DNA of 64,000 bases from Candidatus Krumholzibacteriia bacterium (GTDB lineage Bacteria > Krumholzibacteriota > Krumholzibacteriia > G020349025): the NCBI GenBank assembly GCA_035649275.1, contig DASRJW010000036.1, positions 31,030 through 95,029 on the forward strand. The letters run 5' to 3'. A model generated the notes under the pieces. It was given only the letters and a program-made list of their open reading frames with translations. It was not told the origin of the DNA and ran no database searches. Position 1 is the stretch's first letter; every line of letters starts with the position of its first letter. Shown here in pieces: positions 38,828 through 47,270 of the stretch. The position numbers and the translations under genes are program-made.

Positions 38828-40465
38828 TCAATGGATGGCGAGGCCGGCTTCGCCGAGAGCGTCGAGGACGGAGTCGGCGCGCTTGGCGTTGACCCAGCGC
38901 CCGACTTCGGCCCGGGCGCGGGCGGGGAAATCGGGATAGAGGGCGAGCAGGCGCTGCACCGCGGCGGCCGCTTGCTCCTTCATCCCCAGCCGGGCGTACA
39001 CCGCCGCCTGCATGCAAGGCGACCAATAGAAGGACTCGTTCTGCACCCGGAGCGCCATGTCGAGGGCCTCCTCCATTTCGCCGCGCGTGAAGTGCAGGGA
39101 GAAGAAGGCGAACCAGTACCAGTCGGGGGGCTCCGGATTGAGCGTCAGCGCCACCTTCATGAACAGGCTGCCACGCTCCAGGTCGTCGCTCAGGATCAGG
39201 TGCAGCCCATAGTCGGCGAGGGTATCGGTGTCGTTCATGTTGAGCGCCAAGGCCCGGGCCCCGGCTTCGCGGAAGGCCCGGAGATCGCCGCGCGCGAAAT
39301 GCGCCAGGAACAGCGCATGGTAACCCCTCGGCTCCAGCGGATCGAGCCGGACTGCGGCCTGGGCGCTTCGCATGCCCTGTTCGCGGGCTTCTTCGCGGCT
39401 ACCGCGCAGGTTGTAGCCGAAGCGATCCATGTCGAGATACAGATAGGCATGGACGGCGCAGAGCGAGGCGGAGTCGTGCTCCGTCTGCAGGGCGTGTTCC
39501 ACTGCCTCGAGCGCCCGGGCGTGACCTTCCGGCGCATGGTGGGCGGAATAGGCGTAGAACAACAGCACCGCATCGTAAGCGTCGAGGCTTTCCGGGGGTT
39601 TGTGCCGCGCCTGCGCCGCCTCGGGTCGGGCGATCACCCCGTGAGGCTGGGCGATGGTGGTGACCACGTGGTTCGCGATCTCGTCCTGGATGTCGAACAC
39701 CGACGCGGCGGAGAGGTCCCGTTCGTAGCCTTCCGCCCACAAGACCTTCCCGTTCGTGCCGCTGGAGAGCTCGGCATTCACCCGGATGCGGTTTTCGTCC
39801 CGCCGGACGCTCCCGTGCAGGACGTAACGCACGCCGAGGCGCCGGGCGATCTGGGTGATGCCTTCGCGAGCATCGTGCTGGAAAGTCGTGTTGCGGGCGA
39901 GGACGTGGAACTCGCGGAAGCGCGATAGGGCGGTGATGATCTCGACGGTCACGCCGTCGGCGAAAAAGCGCTCGCCGCCCAGGTTGTCGAAGGGCAAGAC
40001 CGCCACCGACGGTCCGCCCGGGAATCCTGGGGTCAACGTCGTCAGATCGGTGGAGGTGAGGGCGGCGATGTCTTCCTGCAAGTGCAGGATGTCCGCCTTC
40101 GGGCGGAACACGGGCACGTAGGTTCCCCGCGGCAGCTCGATGAGCACCGGATCTTCGCGCCCGAGGGTGAGGTAATAGTGCTCCAGCCGGCGGCGCAGGC
40201 GGCTCGCTTCGACACGCACGCCCGGGTTGGTGGAGGGGTCGAAAGTGTCGTCGCGGTCGAAGACTTCGATGGCGAGGGTGTATTCCTTCAAGCGCTCGGA
40301 GCGCCCGGCGAGGGCCTCCTCCACCACGAAGCGGAGAAACCTCCGGCTGCGGTCCGTGCCGGAGAAGTGCGGGCTGGCGAGGATGCGCTCGAGCTGCGCG
40401 CGGATGGCTTCCGGCTCCGGAGGCACACCCAGGGCAGGGCCGCCGCCGGACTCTCCTGAGAGCAT
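38828..40465 (-). CDS. TolB-like/TPR regulatory protein
   Basis: Protein of 545 residues. An N-terminal domain (LERILASPHFSGTDRSRRFL, RLKEYTLAIEVFDRD, VRVEASRLRRRLEHYY) is the one often found ahead of TolB-like and TPR proteins. It is followed by a FlgO/TolB-N-like domain (SVAVLPFDNLGGERFFADGV, ITQIARRLGVRYVLHGSVRR) and at least five TPR-like helical pairs (ARALEAVEHALQTEHDSASL, GMRSAQAAVRLDPLEPRGY). ATG at 40465 is preceded by GGAGGGAGG. No membrane segment. Such proteins are common in soil and uncultured lineages and are presumed regulatory; partner unknown. Confidence 0.82.
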   Translation of the reverse strand: MLSGESGGGPALGVPPEPEAIRAQLERILASPHFSGTDRSRRFLRFVVEEALAGRSERLKEYTLAIEVFDRDDTFDPSTNPGVRVEASRLRRRLEHYYLTLGREDPVLIELPRGTYVPVFRPKADILHLQEDIAALTSTDLTTLTPGFPGGPSVAVLPFDNLGGERFFADGVTVEIITALSRFREFHVLARNTTFQHDAREGITQIARRLGVRYVLHGSVRRDENRIRVNAELSSGTNGKVLWAEGYERDLSAASVFDIQDEIANHVVTTIAQPHGVIARPEAAQARHKPPESLDAYDAVLLFYAYSAHHAPEGHARALEAVEHALQTEHDSASLCAVHAYLYLDMDRFGYNLRGSREEAREQGMRSAQAAVRLDPLEPRGYHALFLAHFARGDLRAFREAGARALALNMNDTDTLADYGLHLILSDDLERGSLFMKVALTLNPEPPDWYWFAFFSLHFTRGEMEEALDMALRVQNESFYWSPCMQAAVYARLGMKEQAAAAVQRLLALYPDFPARARAEVGRWVNAKRADSVLDALGEAGLAIH

Positions 40466-40853
40466 CCTCCCTCCGGTGCGCACGCCGCGCTGGCAGGCAA
40501 CCCCATGGTGCACAACAAGAAGTCCAGAGCGCGGCGAGGGCGCTTCACGTTACCTACGGATGGCTACTCCCGTCAACCGCACCGAAAGCCGAGACTTGTG
40601 TCCAGGTGGCTCCAAGCCCGGCAACTAGGTCCCGCCCTTCCAGGAGCGCCTCGAGCACCTCGGGCGTACGACCGCAGGGAACCTGCAAGGGGCTGCTCGC
40701 GGACTCCTCATGTGGGGAGGGGAGTAGGTTGGCGAAGCGCGAAGCCGATGCAACCAGTCGAGCACCGTCGCTTCGCCAACCATGCCGCACCGCCTAGCGC
40801 CCGCGTCGTCCCCGTCGATCCTCCTTGCCGCACCACAGCTGACGCACTTGCTC
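40466..40853. other. Intergenic region with strong stem-loop
   Basis: 388 bp without a convincing gene. The short open frames here lack homology signatures or ribosome binding sites. It holds the 13-bp perfect inverted repeat described separately. Confidence 0.5.
40727..40781. repeat. 13-bp perfect inverted repeat (stem-loop)
   Basis: GGTTGGCGAAGCG at 40727-40739 and its exact complement CGCTTCGCCAACC at 40769-40781 flank a 29-nt loop. It sits 73 bp beyond the stop of the membrane protein gene at 40854. No T-run follows on either strand, so a simple intrinsic terminator is unlikely; a protected 3' end, a structured RNA or the relic of a small mobile repeat are possible. Confidence 0.5.
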
Positions 40854-41984
40854 TCAGGACACCACGGGCTCGGAGAAGGCCACGAGCTGCAGGGGTTCAC
40901 AGCGTGGACAATCCCCGCTGGCGACCACGAACTGATCGTGGCAGCGCGGACAATAGGCGCGTGCCCCGGGGTGGCGACTCGGTGGTGTCGCTAGAGATTC
41001 ACCGAGCCCATCCTCGCGCCGTGAAAGCACCTCGCGGAGTCGGGTGTGCACGGTGTGGGCGAACCACACGGCGGTCCCGGCGCCAGCGGGCGACGATCTT
41101 TGCGCTCCTAGGGCGAGCCGCGCCAGGGCACGCACTTCGCGAGGGCTCGCCACGGCCATCGCCACCGCGATGGGCTCGAACTCCTCGACGATCTTCTCGG
41201 ACAGATGGACATGGGCGAACACCGAAGCCACCGGAGCGAGCAGGTTGGTGACGAGCGCCTGGATGCGTTCCGCTCTGTACTCGGGCCGGAAGCGTCGATG
41301 GCAGCGCAGGAACAAGGCCGTGTGCGGCACCAGCAGCAGGACCCAGAGACACAACGCGACTTTCCAGGTACGCAGGAGCAGGTCCGGGTCGAAGAGCATG
41401 TTGGCGATGACCGCGCCGAGCACGAAGCCCTGCGCCGTGCACACCATCGCCAGTGGCCGGGCGAGACGGGTGAAGTCGGCCACTCGGCGCTGCACGGCCT
41501 CGGCATCCAGGCGCGAGGCCACCCAGGTATGGATCAGGGCTTTCCGCGCTGCGAGCGGCGCGCCGCGCAGCTGCTGCAAGTGGGACGCGAAGCGGCGCGC
41601 TTCGCCGCTCGTCACGAAGCGGGCGAAGTGTGAGCCATTGACGACAAGCGTCGAGGCTTCGACGCGCATGCTCTCGATGTCTTCGAAGCGGAGGGAATCG
41701 CCCAGACACGAGGTGGAAAGCGCTTCGCTGCAGCCCGCCAGGGAGCCTGGCTGGATCCCGGTGGGAGAGAGCGAGCACGGCCACTCGGTGGCGAGCCAGC
41801 GCCGTCCCCACGGGACGAAGGGACCGAAGCGCGGGAAATCGCGCCGGCCGCCGGCCGACGGCAGCTCGATCCGGACGCCCGACCACCACTGGACGAAGAC
41901 AACCGCTCCCGCCGAGAGGAGGAAGGCGCCCTCCAGGGTGTAGAGGCCCAGCAAGACCAGGCCGACTTCGCGCCACTCGGTCAT
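40854..41984 (-). CDS. Membrane protein with C-terminal zinc ribbon
   Basis: Protein of 376 residues that I do not recognise. Hydrophobic segments lie at about 7-33, near 175-200 (MVCTAQGFVLGAVIANMLF) and near 208-228 (VALCLWVLLLVPHTALFL). A cytoplasmic-looking central part has an LRFEDIESMRVEASTLVVNG stretch. The C-terminus has a zinc-ribbon YCPRCHDQF ... CPRC (about 345-362). Its ATG shares one base with the TGA of the DUF2167 gene (TGATG), so the two are co-translated and possibly form a membrane complex. Function unknown. Confidence 0.75.
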   Translation of the reverse strand: MTEWREVGLVLLGLYTLEGAFLLSAGAVVFVQWWSGVRIELPSAGGRRDFPRFGPFVPWGRRWLATEWPCSLSPTGIQPGSLAGCSEALSTSCLGDSLRFEDIESMRVEASTLVVNGSHFARFVTSGEARRFASHLQQLRGAPLAARKALIHTWVASRLDAEAVQRRVADFTRLARPLAMVCTAQGFVLGAVIANMLFDPDLLLRTWKVALCLWVLLLVPHTALFLRCHRRFRPEYRAERIQALVTNLLAPVASVFAHVHLSEKIVEEFEPIAVAMAVASPREVRALARLALGAQRSSPAGAGTAVWFAHTVHTRLREVLSRREDGLGESLATPPSRHPGARAYCPRCHDQFVVASGDCPRCEPLQLVAFSEPVVS

Positions 41985-42877
41985 CAGGCAGTGGGAGTGA
42001 TCGGCTCGCCCCGCTTCCCGAGGAGTCGTTTGACTGTGCGGCCGACGGCGCTCACCACAGCGACGCCGCCGACGATGATCAGTTTGAAGAATTTCTTGAA
42101 CAGCCCGGTCTTGAGCGCCAGAGCTCCGGCCCCGCCGGCGACGAGTGCGGTCAGGCCGATCTCGGCGACGCGATCACCCTTTTGGAACTCGGCATAGCGG
42201 TTGCCGCTCATGAAATCGAAGGTGGAGAGCAGTTCACGATACGTCGGCAAGGTGGCCTCGAGCTCCTCCGGGCCGACGAGCAGGGTGGCGGACATCACCC
42301 CACGGCGTCCGAGGACGCGGGTATTGTAGTTGAGCATGGGCCGCCCCTCCGACTCGCCGCGGATGCACCACTCGAGCAGATGGGTGGTCTCGTTGTAGCG
42401 CGGTGCGACTTCCCAGCCCACGATGGTGAGTGCCGGGGCTCCATGCTTCTCCCGGTACTTGTTGGCTTCCTCCGTTCCTTTCCTGATGCTCTTCAGGATG
42501 GCGTCGGCGTCCAGGCTCGCCTTGTCGTCGTCCTTGACGTAGCCCATGCCGTCGAACTCGAAGACGAGCATCCAGTTCTGGTCCTCGGCGGTGGGCGCGA
42601 TGACGCCTTCCTCTTGACCCGTGGGTGGGTTGCCGAGGGCTTGCATGAGCTCCCCAGCCTGCTTCTGCCCCAGGAAGACGTAGCCTTCCGGGACCTGGAC
42701 CTGTGCATGCTTGCCGAGATCGGCACGGAGCGGCCCGGCGACCCAATCGAATGCAGGTTTCTCCTGTGCAGGTTTCTCTTCCTGCGCCGCCAGCGGCGGT
42801 GTGGTGGCAACGACGGCAGCGATCGAGACGACCGCACCGAGGAACACACCCAGAGATGGTCGGGAAGTCCTGGTCAT
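41984..42877 (-). CDS. DUF2167 family membrane protein
   Basis: Exported protein of 297 residues. Signal peptide at the N-terminus (LGVFLGAVVSIAAVVA) ends before AAQEEK. The DUF2167 pattern is clear: FDWVAGPLRADLGKHAQVQV, PEGYVFLGQKQAGELMQALG, then LEWCIRGESEGRPMLNYNTR and VLGRRGVMSATLL. A hydrophobic segment and a basic tail (FKKFFKLIIVGGVAVVSAVG) are at the C-terminus. ATG at 42877 has AGGAGG 6 nt upstream. The family has no established function. First gene of a two-gene unit with the zinc-ribbon membrane protein. Confidence 0.88.
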   Translation of the reverse strand: MTRTSRPSLGVFLGAVVSIAAVVATTPPLAAQEEKPAQEKPAFDWVAGPLRADLGKHAQVQVPEGYVFLGQKQAGELMQALGNPPTGQEEGVIAPTAEDQNWMLVFEFDGMGYVKDDDKASLDADAILKSIRKGTEEANKYREKHGAPALTIVGWEVAPRYNETTHLLEWCIRGESEGRPMLNYNTRVLGRRGVMSATLLVGPEELEATLPTYRELLSTFDFMSGNRYAEFQKGDRVAEIGLTALVAGGAGALALKTGLFKKFFKLIIVGGVAVVSAVGRTVKRLLGKRGEPITPTA

Positions 42878-43249
42878 GACCCGCCTCCTCCTGAGAGCAA
42901 AGGCTTCGGCGTGGAAGCGCCAAAGGGGATTCTTGCGATGGCAACGCAACCAGACGACGGCGATGGACACGGGGGGCTCCAGGGCTTGCCCTTTCCTGGG
43001 AAGTCTTTTCCAACCAAGAGGTTCGCCCTCCCCCGGGCAAAATGCAGCAGTCCAGAGCGGTCACTTCTTCGTGCAGGACATATACCAATGGTGACAACGG
43101 GCGTCCACGGCGTAGCGCACAGACGACCTGTCGGCACCTGGCCCGGCTCCCGACGGCGGACGTTCCCATCCGGGCCTCGGGTCGCGGTGCGCGCGGAACC
43201 GTCTTGACTTCTGGTGGGGAGTCGCACCACCTCGGCAGTGGGCGTTGCC
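42878..43249. other. Intergenic region, 372 bp
   Basis: Lies between two genes on the minus strand. It should contain the promoter for the DUF2167 gene, but I see no convincing -35/-10 pair, gene or repeat. Confidence 0.45.
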
Positions 43250-44404
43250 TTAGAAGTGGGCGTTGACCAAGGGGAGCCAACGCAGCCACGGAGGATTGTC
43301 GCCGGCGTAATTCAAGAGACCGATCTGCACGCCACGCAGCCGGCGCGCCATGTTGAGCACGCCGAGCGTGAAACCTTCTTGTTTCCCCTGCACGCGATTG
43401 AAGATGCAGAGTGACGCGCCCTGCAGCAGACCCCCCTTGCCCACGGTGCAGTAAGCCCCGGTCACGGTGAGGCCGGTGATGTCGACGCCGCCAGAGACGA
43501 TGCCGCTCAAGGTGAGGCCCGCGATCCGTGGCGATCCGGCGGCGACGCCGGCGATGTTGATTCCCCGCAGCTCCTCGCCGGCCCCGACTCCAATGCCGCC
43601 GATTTGGATTCCGGTCATCGTCGTGCCGGCCCCGACGCCGAGCCCGGCGATCTGGATCCCCTTCGTCGCGCCCCCGGCTCCGACGCCGAATCCGGCGATC
43701 TGGATGCCCGTCATCGCGCCGCCGGCGCCGATGCCGAGTCCGGCGATCTGCAAGCCGTGGACAGCGGCGCCCGCTCCGAGACCAAGGCCAGCGAAGCCGA
43801 GGCCCTCCAGGTCTTCACCGGCGCCGGCGCCGAGGCCGCCGACGAGGATTCCTTGCACCGATCCCTCGGCACCCACTCCGAGGCCGGCGATGACCACGCC
43901 TCGGGAGCGACCGCCGCAGCCGCCGCCGAGGCCACCGACGGCGATGCCATCCAGATCTTCGCCGCAGCCGACGCCGAGGCCGCCGAACGCCAGGCCGCGA
44001 ATCCGCTCCCCCGCACCGACGCCGAGGGAGCCGATCAGGATGCCGTTGGCGTCGCGCTCCGCCCCGATGCCGAGCGCGCCGACGCCGACACCGTGCAGCG
44101 TCTCGGCGCCGGTGACCGGGAGCCCGAGGGCGACACCGCGGACGACGCCACGCGAGCGCGCGTGCGGCGACCAGAGCGTGACATGGATCCCGTTCACCTC
44201 GCGCAAACGGCGGTCGCGGTAGTTGAGCCGGAGTCCGTGGATCGTCCGAGAATCACCGATGCCGATGCCGACGTCGTGGAAGGTCAGATCCAGGCTGCCG
44301 GCGGAGAGGGCCTCTGTCTGGAAGAGGCAGAACGGGAGGAGAAAGAAAGCAACCCAGGAGGAGGCTCGGAGCGGGCAGCGACGGTACCGGAACGGGTTCG
44401 TCAT
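43250..44404 (-). CDS. Surface protein with eleven 16-residue repeats (LA_2272-like)
   Basis: Protein of 384 residues with a signal peptide (ASSWVAFFLLPFCLFQTEAL). Residues 105-280 are eleven uninterrupted repeats of exactly 16 residues with consensus GIQIAGLGVGAGxxMT, for example at 217, 233, 249 and 265, then less regular copies and the closing VQIGLLNYAGDN ... WLPLVNAHF. The strict period with inward-facing Ile/Leu/Val and glycines predicts a beta-solenoid, and the end resembles the LA_2272-type surface repeat family. ATG at 44404 has GGGGAGG close upstream. Function unknown; adhesion or a surface scaffold is plausible. Confidence 0.8.
   Translation of the reverse strand: MTNPFRYRRCPLRASSWVAFFLLPFCLFQTEALSAGSLDLTFHDVGIGIGDSRTIHGLRLNYRDRRLREVNGIHVTLWSPHARSRGVVRGVALGLPVTGAETLHGVGVGALGIGAERDANGILIGSLGVGAGERIRGLAFGGLGVGCGEDLDGIAVGGLGGGCGGRSRGVVIAGLGVGAEGSVQGILVGGLGAGAGEDLEGLGFAGLGLGAGAAVHGLQIAGLGIGAGGAMTGIQIAGFGVGAGGATKGIQIAGLGVGAGTTMTGIQIGGIGVGAGEELRGINIAGVAAGSPRIAGLTLSGIVSGGVDITGLTVTGAYCTVGKGGLLQGASLCIFNRVQGKQEGFTLGVLNMARRLRGVQIGLLNYAGDNPPWLRWLPLVNAHF
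43565..44092 (-). repeat. Eleven tandem 48-bp units inside the surface repeat gene
   Basis: The 48-bp period encodes the 16-residue repeats at protein positions 105-280. Units stay exactly in register with no insertion, although the DNA copies have diverged. Confidence 0.85.
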
Positions 44405-44612
44405 CGTCCTCCCCGGCGCATGAGAACGGCAGGACTCCACGAAGTTCTCGGGTCGTCTCACTCATGACGTTTTCCCGGAGCGGTAGGTTCCATCCCGGAG
44501 GCCCGCAGCCCTGGAAGGGGCGTCCGTCGCTGCGCCGAGGCCTGGCGAGTCGGGGGCGCCGCCGACGACTCGACGGCGCCGTGACTCGCTCGCGCTCAGA
44601 GAGTCTTGCCGT

Positions 44613-45443
44613 TCACTGCGTCTTGCCGGGGAGCTGGGTGACCACGGTCCCCGCCGGCACGGCGCCTGGCTCGTACTGCAGGCGCGCCGCAGCGGTCTTC
44701 GCCTTGTCCGCGCCGCAGAGCTTGCCGACGACATGCAAGGCGCCGTCGATTCCCGCCGAGACGCCGGCGGTGGTCACCACCTTGCCGTTGTCGACGAAAC
44801 GCACGCCCGCGCGCACCTTCGTCCGCGGTGCTTCCCGACGCAGCTCGTCCAGGTCCGCGGCGTGCGTCGTGGCCTCGAGGCCGTCGAGCAATCCCGCTTT
44901 CGCCAGGACGAAGGCTCCAGAGCCAACCGACAGCACCTGGTCCGCTTGCTTGCCGACGACCTGGATCCATTCCATCATCGTCCGGTCCGCGACGAGGTTG
45001 CCGGTGCTGCCACCCGGGACCACGAGAACGTCGGGCCAGGGGCAATCGTAGAGGGAGTACTCGGGGTCGACGCGCACGAAGCCCTGGCTCGTGAGCGGTT
45101 TCCCATCCCTGGAGACCGTATAGATGTAGAAGTCGCCGGAGGCCGCGAACACCTCGCCCGGACCACTGAAGTCGAGGAGCTCCACGCCCTCGAAGAGCAC
45201 GATGGCGACGTGCTTCAGGTCCTTGCGGGCCACGAGATCCGTCTGGCACAGCTTGCACTTGCCGCGCTCCGCGGACGCCAGGCGATCGCCCGAGCAGCCG
45301 CAGGGGGGACACACATAGCCGTCGCGCGTGCCCGGGTCGTAGCAAAGGCCCGGAGCGCCAGCGCGGGCAGCGCCGGCCCACACCGCGGCGCCGGCGGCGA
45401 GCGCGGCCAGCACCACGACCTTCTTCCCATGTCGTCCGATCAT
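44613..45443 (-). CDS. Exported DJ-1/PfpI-like protein lacking the catalytic Cys
   Basis: Protein of 276 residues with signal peptide (VVVLAALAAGAAVWAGAARA). A cysteine-rich segment follows (CYDPGTRDGYVCPPCGC, GKCKLCQTDLV, 34-71), similar in layout to the small heavy-metal-binding domains of metal pumps. The rest is a DJ-1/PfpI fold (VAIVLFEGVELLDFSGPGEV, DVLVVPGG, HAADLDELR). At the nucleophile elbow the usual Cys-Thr-Gly-Ala reads SVGSGAF, so Cys is replaced by Gly174 and classical catalysis is unlikely. ATG at 45443 has GAGGAGG 5 nt upstream. It is the third gene after a sigma factor and its FecR-like anti-sigma factor, 20 bp downstream. Confidence 0.83.
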   Translation of the reverse strand: MIGRHGKKVVVLAALAAGAAVWAGAARAGAPGLCYDPGTRDGYVCPPCGCSGDRLASAERGKCKLCQTDLVARKDLKHVAIVLFEGVELLDFSGPGEVFAASGDFYIYTVSRDGKPLTSQGFVRVDPEYSLYDCPWPDVLVVPGGSTGNLVADRTMMEWIQVVGKQADQVLSVGSGAFVLAKAGLLDGLEATTHAADLDELRREAPRTKVRAGVRFVDNGKVVTTAGVSAGIDGALHVVGKLCGADKAKTAAARLQYEPGAVPAGTVVTQLPGKTQ

Positions 45444-45463
45444 CTTGACCTCCTCGAGCATGC

Positions 45464-46600
45464 TCACTGCCAGGCCGACCAACTCGGATAGATGGCCGAC
45501 CACCAACCGTCCAGCATTTGCGTATCGAGTCCCATGACGCCATCGCGCGTCGCGTTCGCCGGCAGCGGCACCAGCGAGGCGAGCTTGTCCACCACTCGAG
45601 GGCGCTCCCTTTCTTGGACGCGCGGCACCAGGTGCCAGAGGGTCACGGCGTCGGCCCCGGTGGCCGCGGCGAGGACCGTGGCGAGGGCGTCGCCGGCAGC
45701 GGCGCCGTGGCGGTCGATCTGTTCCAGTGCCCGACACAGCACCGCGGAGGCTTGCTGCGCATGCGGCGTCCCCGGCCCCATGCCGGCGCGGAGGTCGCAG
45801 CGCGCCCCCTGGGGGACGATGACCTGGTAGCCGTCGCGTTCGAAGGAGACGAAACCGAGACCGACGTCGAGACTGCCGTTGCCGCTTCGATCCACCACCA
45901 GGTCGTACTGGCAGCCGAGGTCCTCCGCGACGCCCGCGGGGGTCTCGACGAAGAACAAGCGGGGCGGCGCCCAGATGAAAGCGCTGAGCTCGCCATGGGC
46001 GATCTCGATGCGGTGCTCGTCGGCTGCGGTGAGGAGCAGGCGCACCTCGCTCTCCGGGCCGATGTCCACTCGCCCCACCTCGGCGGCGGTGACGCGCACG
46101 CGGGAAGCGGCATCCGTTCGCACCCAGTCGCCCGGGTGCAGGGTGCGGGCGCCGGAGAGGCCGCGGTCGCGCAGTACCGGGGCACCGGCGAGGGGTGCGA
46201 TCTCCCAGGTCGAAGCCGGCGCGCCACGCCGTGCGTGCCATCCCCACACGGCGAGCAGCAACGCCACCGCCACGCCCAGGCGCCACGAGAGGGCGGGGAT
46301 TCCCTGCCCGACGCCGAGGCCACGGGCGACGGCGTAACGCACCCGCACCGCCCACGTCGCTGCCCGTCGCTGTGTCGCGGGCTCGGCGGTGAGGCGCGCC
46401 GCAATGCCGGGCCAGAGATCGCCGGGGTCGAGCTCTCGCTCCAGCGCCACCACGGCGCGCACCACAACGCCGAGGGTCTTCGCCTCGGCGGCACAGTCGG
46501 CGCAGCGCGCCAGGTGGTCCCTCACTGCCGCCGCCTCTTCTTCTGGCAAGTCCGCATCGAGATGTGCGCTCAGGCGCTCTCGCACGCTCGAACAATTCAT
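45464..46600 (-). CDS. FecR-like anti-sigma factor with zinc-finger N-terminus
   Basis: Protein of 378 residues. N-terminal anti-sigma zinc finger HLARCADC (HX3CX2C) after SVRERLSAHLDADLPEEE, one membrane segment (LGVAVALLLAVWGW, about 105-120), then an outer FecR-type beta domain (RTLHPGDWVRTDAASRVRVT, GRVDIGPESEVRLL, FFVETPAGVAEDLGCQYDLV). The C-terminal 100 residues look like a helical HEAT-like or variable region. ATG overlaps the sigma factor stop (ATGA), the arrangement expected for a membrane anti-sigma factor that holds its partner until an envelope signal arrives. Confidence 0.88.
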   Translation of the reverse strand: MNCSSVRERLSAHLDADLPEEEAAAVRDHLARCADCAAEAKTLGVVVRAVVALERELDPGDLWPGIAARLTAEPATQRRAATWAVRVRYAVARGLGVGQGIPALSWRLGVAVALLLAVWGWHARRGAPASTWEIAPLAGAPVLRDRGLSGARTLHPGDWVRTDAASRVRVTAAEVGRVDIGPESEVRLLLTAADEHRIEIAHGELSAFIWAPPRLFFVETPAGVAEDLGCQYDLVVDRSGNGSLDVGLGFVSFERDGYQVIVPQGARCDLRAGMGPGTPHAQQASAVLCRALEQIDRHGAAAGDALATVLAAATGADAVTLWHLVPRVQERERPRVVDKLASLVPLPANATRDGVMGLDTQMLDGWWSAIYPSWSAWQ

Positions 46601-47172
46601 GATCCCAGGACCTCCCGCAGCGCTCGCCGCGCGCGATGGAGATGAGCCTTCGAGGTGCCCGCGGCGATTCGCAACAGTGCCGCGATCTCCTCGTGCCGGT
46701 AGCCTTCGATGTCGTGCAGCACCAGGACGGATCTGGCCTGCTGCGGCAGACGCGCGATCGCCCGTTCGAGATCGATGCGCTCGCCGACCGGCTCGGCGCC
46801 ACCACCGCGCACCGGGGCGAGCGCCTCCAAGGTCTCCGAGCCCGCTTCTCGCGCCCAGAGCCGTCCCCGTCGCCGCAGCCCCATCAGCGCCACGTTCGCC
46901 GTGATGCGGTGGAGCCAGGGGGAGAAGGCCTGGTCGTCGCGCAGCTGCCCGAGCTGGCGCCAAGCCTGGACGAAAGCTTCTTGCGCCATCTCTTTGGCCC
47001 GGACGCTGTCGCCAGACAAGCGCAGGCACACGGCGTAGACCCGACCCACGTGCAGTCGGTAGAGGACCTCGTAGGCGTTGGTGTCGCCGTCACGGGCGCG
47101 CCGGGCGAGGGCGGCGATCTCCGCCGGGCCAGATTCCACGCGAACCTCCGCCAAGGCAGTCCCCATGGGCAT
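46597..47172 (-). CDS. ECF RNA polymerase sigma factor (RpoE-like)
   Basis: Sigma factor of 191 residues with region 2 (AYEVLYRLHVGRVYAVCLRL, EMAQEAFVQAWRQLGQLRDD) and region 4 (LPQQARSVLVLHDIEGYRHE, EEIAALLRIAAGTSKAHLHR). It differs clearly from the two kinase-linked sigma factors in this window. The anti-sigma gene overlaps its stop. ATG at 47172 or 47166 are both possible. Likely target includes its own operon with the DJ-1-like gene. Confidence 0.93.
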   Translation of the reverse strand: MPMGTALAEVRVESGPAEIAALARRARDGDTNAYEVLYRLHVGRVYAVCLRLSGDSVRAKEMAQEAFVQAWRQLGQLRDDQAFSPWLHRITANVALMGLRRRGRLWAREAGSETLEALAPVRGGGAEPVGERIDLERAIARLPQQARSVLVLHDIEGYRHEEIAALLRIAAGTSKAHLHRARRALREVLGS

Positions 47173-47270
47173 CCGGCTCGCTCCCTTCGTACAGGGAGAT
47201 GCCGGGAAGCGGGAAAACGTTTACTGCCTGTGGGGAGGTCGAGCAACCGGAACGGGCGGGGGGGAGGGGG

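Noticed and set aside
43565..44092. CRISPR-like repeat array
   Set aside because: The 48-bp units are coding, in frame and lack spacers; they encode a protein repeat.
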